From NCBI GenBank assembly GCA_963974055.1, contig CAXBCP010000003.1:124001-188000 (forward strand): 64,000 nt of DNA, in the 5' to 3' direction. Shown here piece by piece: positions 52,045 through 59,609 of this stretch; the first letter of the stretch is position 1; each line of letters begins with the position of its first letter. Both the position numbers and the translations under genes were made by a program. Below the pieces are notes generated by a model. That model was not told the DNA's origin. It worked only from the letters and a program-made list of their open reading frames with translations, and did no database searches. The stretch comes from CAXBCP01 sp963974055 (GTDB lineage Bacteria; Pseudomonadota; Alphaproteobacteria; MPNO01; UBA830).

Positions 52045-52764
52045 TTACGATTTCAGGGCCTTCAATTCCATGAGCACCGGCATGTCTTCCAGGTCCTGAC
52101 CGGTCAGCCGGTTCCACTCGATGCCCGTCGGGGGTGGTGGCGGCTTTCTGACCCGTATGGTCTGCGTCGGGGTGGCGATCACGGTCAGCGGCAGGTCGTT
52201 GCTCTCAACCGGAAACGCGCCAACCACCTGTACGTCGTTCACCGTGGTCGCGACCGGCACGGCGTCATGGCCAAGCTCGCGCAGGATGGCGAATTCGATA
52301 TCGCTGTATCCGGCGCCCTTGCCGGCACGGCGCCCGGTATCCGTCACCGCAACGCAACCGGTCACGATGGCGTCCATTTGCGGCAGGTCTTTCAGGGCTA
52401 CGGGCTCGGCCCAGTTCGCGCAGCGCGACATCTGGGAGGCATCATTGATCGCGTCGTAGGGAATTTTCGCGGGGTCCAGTTTCAGAAATCCCGCCTTCAG
52501 CTTCGGTGTGGGTACATAGACGACGATTCCCCGGCGCAGGGCTTCGGCACGAACGTATTTTTGCGGCGAATCCGGATTGACCTTGATGCGCTTCGCGTCG
52601 CGCCATTCCGGCTCGTCGAACAGGCGCAACGCGGCATCCTTCGCGCCTTTGAAATTGGGGATGCGTCCATGCGGCGGGAACGGGAAGGCCGAAAGCTTCT
52701 CGGTCTTTAGCCGGTCCCAGACCGCCTGGCGGGCAGATTGCTTGGAGGGAAAGTCTATGGTCAT
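52045..52764 (-). CDS. 5-formyltetrahydrofolate cyclo-ligase-like protein (MTHFSD type)
   Basis: A 239-aa protein of the MTHFS superfamily. The family ATP/folate loop appears as GRRAGKGAGYSDIEF, a variant nearer to the MTHFSD-like branch (GKGxGxxDxE) than to bacterial YgfA (GxGxGYYDR). The N-terminal KQSARQAVWDRLK and RIPNFKGAKDAA also fit that branch. It could recycle 5-formyl-THF or act on another substrate. It is monocistronic and divergent from merF. High confidence for family, moderate for activity. Confidence 0.8.
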   Translation of the reverse strand: MTIDFPSKQSARQAVWDRLKTEKLSAFPFPPHGRIPNFKGAKDAALRLFDEPEWRDAKRIKVNPDSPQKYVRAEALRRGIVVYVPTPKLKAGFLKLDPAKIPYDAINDASQMSRCANWAEPVALKDLPQMDAIVTGCVAVTDTGRRAGKGAGYSDIEFAILRELGHDAVPVATTVNDVQVVGAFPVESNDLPLTVIATPTQTIRVRKPPPPPTGIEWNRLTGQDLEDMPVLMELKALKS

Positions 52765-52842
52765 GCTCTTGCCGTATCACATTGCGTGTTCACGGGGAAT
52801 TGTCTGTCCTGGATTATGTTCCCGGATCTACGCTTCTCGCCG

Positions 52843-53046
52843 ATGGACAGAAAATTACTTGGAATCGGCATCCTCGGGGCGGCGATCACAGCGATCTGCT
52901 GTTTTACGCCCGCGCTGGTTCTTCTGCTCGGTGCGGTTGGCCTGTCGTCGCTGATCGGCATGCTGGATATTGTCCTGTTACCGGCACTTGCCGCCTTCAT
53001 CGTCATGATTGGATATGCGTTATGGAAACGATCCCGCCCGGCTTAG
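52843..53046 (+). CDS. merF: MerF-like mercury transport protein
   Basis: A 67-aa inner-membrane protein with two hydrophobic helices. The first contains the vicinal cysteines Cys19-Cys20 in AICCFTPALVLLLGAVGLS, the mercury-accepting pair of MerF, and the second reads LPALAAFIVMIGYALW. MerF imports Hg(II) for MerA. Here no merR, merT, merP or merA is adjacent. ATG 52843 gives the usual MerF length; the frame is open upstream. Its end overlaps the next gene by 25 bases, so the two are coupled. Confidence 0.8.
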   Translation: MDRKLLGIGILGAAITAICCFTPALVLLLGAVGLSSLIGMLDIVLLPALAAFIVMIGYALWKRSRPA

Positions 53047-53255
53047 TCCTGCGCTCGGCAATCACCTGTCCCGCGTGCGGGCATGTCGAGGACGAAACCA
53101 TGCCGACCGACGCCTGCCAATGGTTTTACGACTGCAGGGGCTGTGGGGCGGTCCTGAAGCCGCTGCCTGGCGATTGCTGTGTGTTCTGTTCCTATGGCAC
53201 GGTTGCCTGTCCGCCGATCCAGGCTGGCGACAGATGCTGTGACGGAAGCGCTTAA
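53022..53255 (+). CDS. GDCCVxC-motif small cysteine-rich protein
   Basis: A 77-aa protein with a zinc-ribbon-like set of cysteines (Cys16-x2-Cys19 and Cys38-x2-Cys41) and the motif GDCCVFCSYGT (residues 50-60), which defines a recognised family of small proteins, some of which are selenoproteins with Sec replacing one of these Cys. No in-frame TGA is present here, so this is the Cys form. It overlaps merF by 25 bases and probably handles mercury or another soft metal with it. It is an attractive metal-chaperone candidate; function is not established. Confidence 0.82.
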   Translation: METIPPGLVLRSAITCPACGHVEDETMPTDACQWFYDCRGCGAVLKPLPGDCCVFCSYGTVACPPIQAGDRCCDGSA

Positions 53256-54301
53256 ATCGCTCCCGGCGGCGCGAATTTTTCCCAGAAGCCGGGGCGCTGC
53301 GGCAGGTCGCCGAACGGTACGATCTTGTCCGCTGCGCGGCCGATGATGTCGGTGGCATTGTCGTTACGGGCGTCGAGATACGCGGCAACCGTGGTCACGG
53401 CGTCCGAGAGCACGCCGAAGCCGTTGGTGAATACGGCGGTCGATATCTGCACGGCGTGGGCGCCGGCAAGCATCATTCGGATCACGTCATTGCCGTCACG
53501 GGCGCCGTTCATGCCGATCGTCGGTGCGTCGGGCCCCAGCTGTGCGCGCGATTTCGCAAGCCAGTAGCAGGTGATCGGCAGGGCCCACCCGCCGCCGGTG
53601 CCCAGATTGGTGCCGAGCAACGGGGCCTGGGTATCGAGCTCCGGGATCATGCCGAGAAACCGTCCCATCAGGGACACCGCCTCCGCGCCGCCGTCGCGGG
53701 CGGCCTGCGCCAGTGCCGCGACGTTTTCGCTCTGGCCTGTGATCTTGACCCATACCGGTATATCGACCGCTTCGCACACGGCGCGCACGATTTCGGTGAC
53801 CCGGTCAGTGGCACGTTCCGTGGTGACGACCCCTGCGGCTTCGTCGCCATAGGGTGTGCCGATATTGTATTCGAGTATCCGGATACCGGCGGCCGCCATC
53901 CGGCGGGCCATACCGACGGCGGCGTCCAGGTCGGCGAGAATGATGCTGCCGATTACGTACTGGCCGGTCTTCGCGGCTTCGGCATCGAGCCTTGCCGTGA
54001 TCTCCAGCCACGCATCGAAGTCCATGGTCTGAAGCCCGGAGCGGGAGGCGAGCGTTGCATCGCGCGGTGCCGTGAAATCCCAGGGCAGCCGGTTCCAGCT
54101 GCCGTCAAGCAGTGCGTAATCGGTGCGGTCGAGCTGGTCCTTGGCGGCCTGGGTTTCGTTCACCGATTTGGCGACCACGGCGCCGGCCCCGGCGGCGAGC
54201 GCCGATCGCAGGCCGGCTTCGGTCAGAACGTGCTCGCCGGAACCGCAGATGACCGGGTTTTTCAGGGTTATGCGGCCGATCCGTGTTTCCGTGGAGATCA
54301 T
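53252..54301 (-). CDS. Dihydroorotate dehydrogenase-like flavoprotein
   Basis: A 349-aa TIM-barrel FMN protein of the class I DHOD/PreA superfamily. It starts with TRIGRITLKNPVICGSGE, has the flavin-contact block NIGTPYGDEAAGV and VWVKITGQSENV, and ends with IGMNGARDGNDVIRMMLAGAHAVQI. There is no pyr gene near, so it may reduce or oxidise a pyrimidine-like or other ring in catabolism. It is encoded directly after an IclR regulator on the same strand (one-base gap) and overlaps the GDCCVxC gene tail by 4 bases, convergent. Confidence 0.82.
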   Translation of the reverse strand: MISTETRIGRITLKNPVICGSGEHVLTEAGLRSALAAGAGAVVAKSVNETQAAKDQLDRTDYALLDGSWNRLPWDFTAPRDATLASRSGLQTMDFDAWLEITARLDAEAAKTGQYVIGSIILADLDAAVGMARRMAAAGIRILEYNIGTPYGDEAAGVVTTERATDRVTEIVRAVCEAVDIPVWVKITGQSENVAALAQAARDGGAEAVSLMGRFLGMIPELDTQAPLLGTNLGTGGGWALPITCYWLAKSRAQLGPDAPTIGMNGARDGNDVIRMMLAGAHAVQISTAVFTNGFGVLSDAVTTVAAYLDARNDNATDIIGRAADKIVPFGDLPQRPGFWEKFAPPGAI

Positions 54302-54302
54302 G

Positions 54303-55097
54303 TTATCTGCCTTTCGAAAGAGTGTCATAGGCGGTGGAGCCGAGCACGGCCGAAATCTGTGCTGCCCGCGCATGGAGGGCCGCGACGGCGTCCTGTGTCT
54401 CGATCACGTCCTGGGCGGCGCCGACCACCGCCAGTGCGCCGGCAAGATCGTCTCCGTCGCCGAGAAGCGGTGCGGCAAGGACGTTGATCCCGCCGAGCAT
54501 TTCGCCGGCCGAGAACTCGTACAGCCGTGTGCGGATATCCGCGAGGCGGCCTTCGGTTTCGGCGCGTTTGCCGGCATCCAGCGTTCCCAGGATACGTTGC
54601 CGCACCGAATCCGTTGCATAGGCGAGCGCGATCCGGCCCTGGGCCGATTGCGGGGCCGACAGGCGAACCCCGGGACGCACGCTGATCTGCACCACGTTCT
54701 CGCTTTCCGTGACGGCGACGACCAGCGCTTCGCCGTTTATCGGTGTCGACAGCACGATGGTCTGGCCGAACGCATCGCGCAGGTCGTGCATCGGTTTATC
54801 GGCGATCCGCGTGATCTCGAATTGCTCACGGGCGGCCTGGCCGAGATGGAACAGCCGCGATCCCAGCCAGTAGCGCTCGCCGTTGCGTTCCTGCGATACG
54901 AAGCCCAGTTCCCGGAGCGTTTTCAGATGGCGGTGGATGCGCGCGCGCGGCATGCCGAGCTGGCGCGAAAGATCGGCCAGCCGGACCGGTCCGCCCGATC
55001 CGGCCAGGGCTTCGAGGATTTGCGCGGCAACGACAACCGATTTGATCGTGCCGTCGCCTGGGCCGTCTTTTTCGTCGTGATTGTCCGGTGGAACCAT
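54303..55097 (-). CDS. IclR family transcriptional regulator
   Basis: A 264-aa regulator. The N-terminal winged HTH (about 15-75) contains SVVVAAQILEALA, RLADLSRQLGMPRARIHRHLKTL in outline, and GFVSQERNGERYWLG. The C-terminal IclR effector domain has LSTPINGEALVVA and the conserved GRIALAYA. ATG 55097 is used; an upstream in-frame ATG at 55133 is possible, and neither has a well-placed ribosome site. It probably controls the dihydroorotate-dehydrogenase-like gene one base downstream. Effector unknown. Confidence 0.87.
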   Translation of the reverse strand: MVPPDNHDEKDGPGDGTIKSVVVAAQILEALAGSGGPVRLADLSRQLGMPRARIHRHLKTLRELGFVSQERNGERYWLGSRLFHLGQAAREQFEITRIADKPMHDLRDAFGQTIVLSTPINGEALVVAVTESENVVQISVRPGVRLSAPQSAQGRIALAYATDSVRQRILGTLDAGKRAETEGRLADIRTRLYEFSAGEMLGGINVLAAPLLGDGDDLAGALAVVGAAQDVIETQDAVAALHARAAQISAVLGSTAYDTLSKGR

Positions 55098-55158
55098 GCT
55101 CCAATATAGGCCATAGGCGGATTGTCCCGCCATAGGGGTGCTGTGCTAGCGTAGGCCT

Positions 55159-55944
55159 ATGAAACGGACCCTTGTGCTGCTGACCCTGTTGACCGTTCCC
55201 GGTGCGATGACGCCCGTCGGGGTGCAGGCGGATATCGTGTCGGCCAGGTCGGCACTGTCCGGCGGCGATCCGGCGGAGGCGGTAAAGCTGGCGACGGATG
55301 GCGATATCGCCGCCCAGCTCGCACTCGGCGAGGCGTATCTCACGGGACGCGGCGTTCCGCGGAATGCCGAGCGGGCAGCGATATGGTTTCGCAAAGCCGC
55401 CGAAGCCGGGGATCTGTCAGCGCAGATCATGCTGGCGCAGGTTCATGACCAGGGGACGGGCGCCGACACGGATGCCGCCGAAGCGGCGCGATGGCTGGAA
55501 AAGGCGGCGCTGCGGGGCGATGCGGCGTCGCAGCTCGATCTTGGCGGGCGCTATCTCGAAGGCCGCGGGGTAACGGCGGATCCGCATAGGGCGATGATGT
55601 GGATCGTAAAAGCCGCCGCCCAGGGCGGTCCCGAAGCGCAGATGCGGCTCGGCGCGGCGATCGCAAACGGAATCGCCGGCGCCGCAGATCCGGCGGAAGG
55701 CCTGAAATGGATAAGGCGCGCTGCGGATCAGGGCTATGTGGAAGCGCTGATGACGATGGCGACGATTTATGCGCAGGGAGTGCTTGGCGAGCGGGATATC
55801 GTCGCGGCCTATAAATGGTTCAGTCTCGCGGCTAATATGGGCGATGACCGGGCGATGCAGATAACGAACGCGATGAAAGAACGAATGTTGCCTGAACAGC
55901 TCTCCCGCGCAGAAAAGATGGTAAGGGAATGGACGCCGAAGTAA
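55159..55944 (+). CDS. Secreted Sel1-repeat protein (second copy)
   Basis: A 261-aa protein with signal peptide (MKRTLVLLTLLTVPGAM, cleavage near VQADI) and about five to six Sel1 repeats (AQLALGEAYLTGRGVPRNAE, AQIMLAQVHDQGTG, SQLDLGGRYLEGRGV, AQMRLGAAIANGI, ALMTMATIYAQGV). A paralogue-like protein is at 11.9 kb, also next to an HsaA-type flavoprotein gene. It overlaps the following gene by 16 bases. Role unknown; scaffold in the periplasm is inferred. Confidence 0.85.
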   Translation: MKRTLVLLTLLTVPGAMTPVGVQADIVSARSALSGGDPAEAVKLATDGDIAAQLALGEAYLTGRGVPRNAERAAIWFRKAAEAGDLSAQIMLAQVHDQGTGADTDAAEAARWLEKAALRGDAASQLDLGGRYLEGRGVTADPHRAMMWIVKAAAQGGPEAQMRLGAAIANGIAGAADPAEGLKWIRRAADQGYVEALMTMATIYAQGVLGERDIVAAYKWFSLAANMGDDRAMQITNAMKERMLPEQLSRAEKMVREWTPK

Positions 55945-57131
55945 CGAACCTGCCATCGGCAGCGGATCTGGTGGCGCATGCGCGTGACCTCGCGCCGATT
56001 CTGGCGGGCCGCGCCGCCGCGACAGAAATGAACCGCTCGATGCTGCCCGAAACGCTGGACGATCTGCGCGATGCCGGGCTGTTCAAAATCATGCAGGCGC
56101 CGCGCTATGGCGGTTACGGGCTCGGCCTGCCCGCCATGGCGGGGGTGACGGTGGAAGTCGCGCGCGGCTCGGCGTCCGATGCCTGGGTGGTCGGTCTGTG
56201 CGGCAACCAGAACCGTTTCGTCGGCTGTTACCCGGCCGAGGCGCAGGAGGAAGTCTATGCCATGTCGGGCGACCACCTGATCACCTGCCTGGTGACCGGA
56301 CCGACAACCACGGCGCAGCGCGTCGCAGGCGGATTCAGGCTGACCGGCAAATGGCCCTATGTCAGCGGGGTCGATCAGTGCAACTGGTTGCTGCTGTCCG
56401 CATTCGACGGCGGCGCCGAGGGCGGCGACGCATCTGCATCCCTGACGTTCCTTGTGCCGCGCGACGCGGTGGCCGAGGTGATCGACGACTGGCACGTGAT
56501 GGGACTGCGCGGCACCGGATCGAAAACCGTGGTGCTCGAAGACGTGTTTGTCCCGGATTATCGCGCGCTGAACGTCTGGAACTACGATTCCGACCCGCCA
56601 CCCGGCGCCGCGGTCAATGCGGGCGCGATGTACCAGGGGGTGCCGCGGATCATGATATTCTCGACCATGGTTGCCGCGCCTGCCGTCGGGATCGCGCTGG
56701 CCGCGGTCGATGCCTATCGCGACCGTCTTGAGACCCGCGGGTCTGCCCTGATGTCCGGCAAGCAGTCGGAGGCGGCGCCGTCGCAGATCGCGCTCGGCCG
56801 GGCGACCGAACAGGCGGCAATGGCGCGCGACAGCCTGATGGGCGCGGCGGAGGCGTTCCAGCGCCGCGCCGAGGCCGGCGACACGTTCACCGCCGAAGAC
56901 CGCATCGGTCATCGGCTGCGCATGGCCGAAGTGTTGCGCCAGTGTACCCAGGTCGTTACCGATGTATTCATGGATGCGGGCACCGGTGCGATGTTCGACC
57001 GCAATCCGCTGCAGCGGATGTTCCGAGATATCTACGCGATCCGATCGCATGTCGCGATCGATCCGAACAACGCGGCGGAGAACCGCGGGCGGCTGTCACT
57101 CGGGATCGATCCGAAACCGCCCTTTGTGTGA
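55929..57131 (+). CDS. HsaA/acyl-CoA dehydrogenase-fold flavin monooxygenase (third copy)
   Basis: A 400-aa flavoprotein of the same type as those at 12.7 and 33.6 kb. It shows LFKIMQAPRYGGYGLG, GGFRLTGKWPYVSGVDQCNW and MGLRGTGSKTVVLEDVFVP, and C-terminal GAMFDRNPLQRMFRDIYAIR. It starts 16 bases inside the Sel1 gene (AAGGG ribosome site) and is followed by an alpha/beta hydrolase and a VOC gene: the hydroxylase, hydrolase and VOC set recalls meta-cleavage pathways such as HsaA/HsaC/HsaD. The reductase partner is absent from the window. Confidence 0.83.
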   Translation: MDAEVTNLPSAADLVAHARDLAPILAGRAAATEMNRSMLPETLDDLRDAGLFKIMQAPRYGGYGLGLPAMAGVTVEVARGSASDAWVVGLCGNQNRFVGCYPAEAQEEVYAMSGDHLITCLVTGPTTTAQRVAGGFRLTGKWPYVSGVDQCNWLLLSAFDGGAEGGDASASLTFLVPRDAVAEVIDDWHVMGLRGTGSKTVVLEDVFVPDYRALNVWNYDSDPPPGAAVNAGAMYQGVPRIMIFSTMVAAPAVGIALAAVDAYRDRLETRGSALMSGKQSEAAPSQIALGRATEQAAMARDSLMGAAEAFQRRAEAGDTFTAEDRIGHRLRMAEVLRQCTQVVTDVFMDAGTGAMFDRNPLQRMFRDIYAIRSHVAIDPNNAAENRGRLSLGIDPKPPFV

Positions 57132-57198
57132 ATTGTGTCACCTGTGAAACAACCGTCCCAGAAGTGAAACTGAACTGAGCTTCGGAGCAGAAAGAGAA

Positions 57199-58053
57199 AT
57201 GAGCCTTCCCGCACACGAGACCGGCACCGTCGAGACCGGCGATGTGGACCTGTTCTACCGCCGCTTCGGCGCCGCAGGAGGCGCCCCGCTGCTGATCGTC
57301 CATGGGCTGAGTTATTTTTCCTATGACTGGATCCCGGTTGCGTCCTGCCTTGCTGCCGGCGGGCGCGATGTCGTGGCGATGGACATGCGCGGTTTCGGCG
57401 ATTCGACGTGGAGCCCGAGCGAGGCCTACAGCATCGGCGACTACGCCGGGGACTGCATCGCGATCGCCGACAGCCTTGGCTGGGAGACGTTCGACCTGAT
57501 GGGACATTCCATGGGCGGACGCAACGCGACCTGGTGTGCGGCGGAATACCCGGATCGTATCAAGTCATTGATTTTATGCGATTATTCCCCGGTCAACGCG
57601 AAGGCGGGTTCGCAGCGCATTACGCGGACCGTCGCCGGTGTTCCAGACAGTTTCGCGACAGTGGACGCGGCGCTCGCCTATTTCGGCCGCGATACCGGCC
57701 TCGCGGCGGACGACCCGTACCGGTTGCGCATGGAAGCTTATCTGAAAAAAACGGATGACGGTTTTATCCTCAAACGCGACACGTTCCATCGCGCCCGGTT
57801 CCAGGCGGTGCTCGACGGCAAAGCTCCCGCCGGCGGGCCGGACATGTGGGCGGCGCTTGGCCGGGTAGCCTGTCCGACACTGGTGGTGCGCGGGGCCCGG
57901 TCCGACATGTTCGCCGCCGAAAACGTTGCTAAAGTAAAAGACACGAACAAGAACATCGAACTGGTCGAAGTCGATGCCAGCCACGATGTCGCGGGCGATG
58001 CGCCCGATGCGCTGGTTGCCGAAGTAAACAAGTTTCTGGGAGCGAAACAATGA
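57199..58053 (+). CDS. Alpha/beta hydrolase
   Basis: A 284-aa hydrolase with the nucleophile elbow GHSMGG (Ser104), HGLSYFSYDW oxyanion region at 35-44, and the catalytic His262 in DASHDVAGDAP; the acid is probably Asp in RGARSDMFA. Its size and layout match meta-cleavage-product hydrolases (HsaD/BphD) and haloperoxidase-like enzymes. It follows the flavin enzyme by 67 bases and overlaps the VOC gene by 4 bases (ATGA). AGAAAGAG precedes the ATG at 57199. Confidence 0.87.
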   Translation: MSLPAHETGTVETGDVDLFYRRFGAAGGAPLLIVHGLSYFSYDWIPVASCLAAGGRDVVAMDMRGFGDSTWSPSEAYSIGDYAGDCIAIADSLGWETFDLMGHSMGGRNATWCAAEYPDRIKSLILCDYSPVNAKAGSQRITRTVAGVPDSFATVDAALAYFGRDTGLAADDPYRLRMEAYLKKTDDGFILKRDTFHRARFQAVLDGKAPAGGPDMWAALGRVACPTLVVRGARSDMFAAENVAKVKDTNKNIELVEVDASHDVAGDAPDALVAEVNKFLGAKQ

Positions 58054-58661
58054 GCAGTCCGAAACGCCCGAATCTGAAACCCGTCGGCGTGCGCGGGATC
58101 GATCACCTCGCGCTGATCACCGACGACATGCCGATGACGATGGATTTCTATACCCGCGTCCTCCGGATGCAGCTAGTCCACGTACGGCGCGTGCCGTTCG
58201 AACAGGATCGCGGCCAGCCGCCCTATGAAGACCTGCGGCACTATTTCTTCAATATGGGAAACGACACGTTTCTCGCGTTTTTCGAATACCCCAAGGATCT
58301 CGAGCGCGCCAACCGCGACCTGCCGGGCGGTATGCAGCATCTGGCGTTTCATGTGCCGAAGGACGAATTCGACGAACTCTGCGATCACGTGAAATCCTGC
58401 GGCGTCGACCTGATCGGACCGGTCCATCTCGGCGGGCGGTTCTGGTCGGCCTATTTCTACGACCCCAACGGAATCCGTCTCGAACTGGCGACCAGCATCG
58501 CGGATGCCAACCTGTCGGTCATCGAGTCCGGTTGCCAGACAGAGGCGGAGGCCCGTGCCGAGCTGGAAACCCTGTTCGACGATCCCGCCGAGATCGAAAA
58601 GTGGCTGCAGGTAATGCCGCTCGTCGACGAGGAAATCGCGGCCGAAGTCCCGGCGGAGTAG
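58050..58661 (+). CDS. VOC family protein (extradiol dioxygenase-like)
   Basis: A 203-aa vicinal-oxygen-chelate protein with GIDHLALITDDMPMTMDFY as module one in outline, and GMQHLAFHVPKDEF and SAYFYDPNGIRLELA as module two. Probable metal ligands are His in IDHLALI, His in QHLAFHV and Glu in RLELA. The single-domain length is about two-thirds of HsaC-type extradiol dioxygenases, so it could be a lyase, dioxygenase or hydrolase partner. It is translationally coupled to the hydrolase, which supports work on the same ring-derived metabolite. Confidence 0.86.
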   Translation: MSSPKRPNLKPVGVRGIDHLALITDDMPMTMDFYTRVLRMQLVHVRRVPFEQDRGQPPYEDLRHYFFNMGNDTFLAFFEYPKDLERANRDLPGGMQHLAFHVPKDEFDELCDHVKSCGVDLIGPVHLGGRFWSAYFYDPNGIRLELATSIADANLSVIESGCQTEAEARAELETLFDDPAEIEKWLQVMPLVDEEIAAEVPAE

Positions 58662-58681
58662 GGAAGGGGGACTTTCGACCG

Positions 58682-59506
58682 TCAGTCCGTTCGATATCCT
58701 TCGAACAGCTTGTTCAGGTTCACGCCGTCCGGTGACGGCTGCAAGGCCCTGAATTCCCCCGTTTCGGCGATACCGGCGGCAAGCCGGTGCAGTTCCGTAT
58801 AGGCGCTGCGGGCAAGCTGTCCACCGACACTGATACGCCGCGCGCCGAGCCCGGCGAGGGTTTCCACCGACAGGCCGAAAGTCAGCACGTTTACCGGTTT
58901 GGGTGCGACCGCCTCGATCACGGCCCTGATCTGCGCTTCTTCGCGCAGGCCCGGCGCGTAGAGGCAATCTGCGCCGGCATCGGCATAGGCCCGGATTCGC
59001 GCCAGCATGTCGTCGAAATCGGGTTTGCCGGCGAAGAACCCCTCGGAGCGCGCCGTCAGGAACACGCCGGTTCCGCTGTCGTCGACGGCCTTGCGGGCGG
59101 CTTCGACACGGGCGACCGACAGGTCGAAATCGTAAAGCGGGTCGCCCTCGGCCCAGCTCGAATCCTCCACCGACAGCCCGGCAATCCCTGTTTCTATGGC
59201 TAGGGCCACGTTTGCCGCGACACCGTCCGGATCGTCGGCAAAGCCGTTTTCGAAATCGGCATTGACCGGGATATCCGTGGCGTTCACCAGCGCCGTCAGA
59301 TGGGCGAGCAGGTCGTCGCGGGCGACGTTGTAATCCGGGCGCGCCCGGGACCACGCAAACCCGGCGCTGGAAGACGCCAGCGCCCGGAAGCCGAGGCTTT
59401 GCAGGATCGCGGCGGACCCTGTATCCCACGGGTTGGGGATCACGAAACAGCCGGATTCGTGCAGTTCGCGGAACGTTTCTCGTTTGTCGGCGGTCGTCGG
59501 GCGCAT
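58682..59506 (-). CDS. Isocitrate lyase/PEP mutase-family enzyme (second copy)
   Basis: A 274-aa TIM-barrel enzyme of the PEP mutase superfamily, different in detail from that at 21.7 kb. It shows PVNADFENGFADDP (metal loop), GLSVEDSSW (ED on a strand) and TARSEGFF. The KxCGH lyase loop is not present; the group includes phosphonopyruvate hydrolase-like and oxaloacetase-like members. Probably a C-C or P-C bond cleaving step. It is convergent with the VOC gene and upstream of nothing on its strand for 100 bases. Confidence 0.87.
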   Translation of the reverse strand: MRPTTADKRETFRELHESGCFVIPNPWDTGSAAILQSLGFRALASSSAGFAWSRARPDYNVARDDLLAHLTALVNATDIPVNADFENGFADDPDGVAANVALAIETGIAGLSVEDSSWAEGDPLYDFDLSVARVEAARKAVDDSGTGVFLTARSEGFFAGKPDFDDMLARIRAYADAGADCLYAPGLREEAQIRAVIEAVAPKPVNVLTFGLSVETLAGLGARRISVGGQLARSAYTELHRLAAGIAETGEFRALQPSPDGVNLNKLFEGYRTD

Positions 59507-59609
59507 ATCGGTCTTTCCTTATCCGGCTGATAACGGAAGTGTGCCGGACAAGGCCGGTCCCGTCATTCCGGAATTTGCGGAACCGGCTGTCTGCCGTTCT
59601 GCCGGCGCG

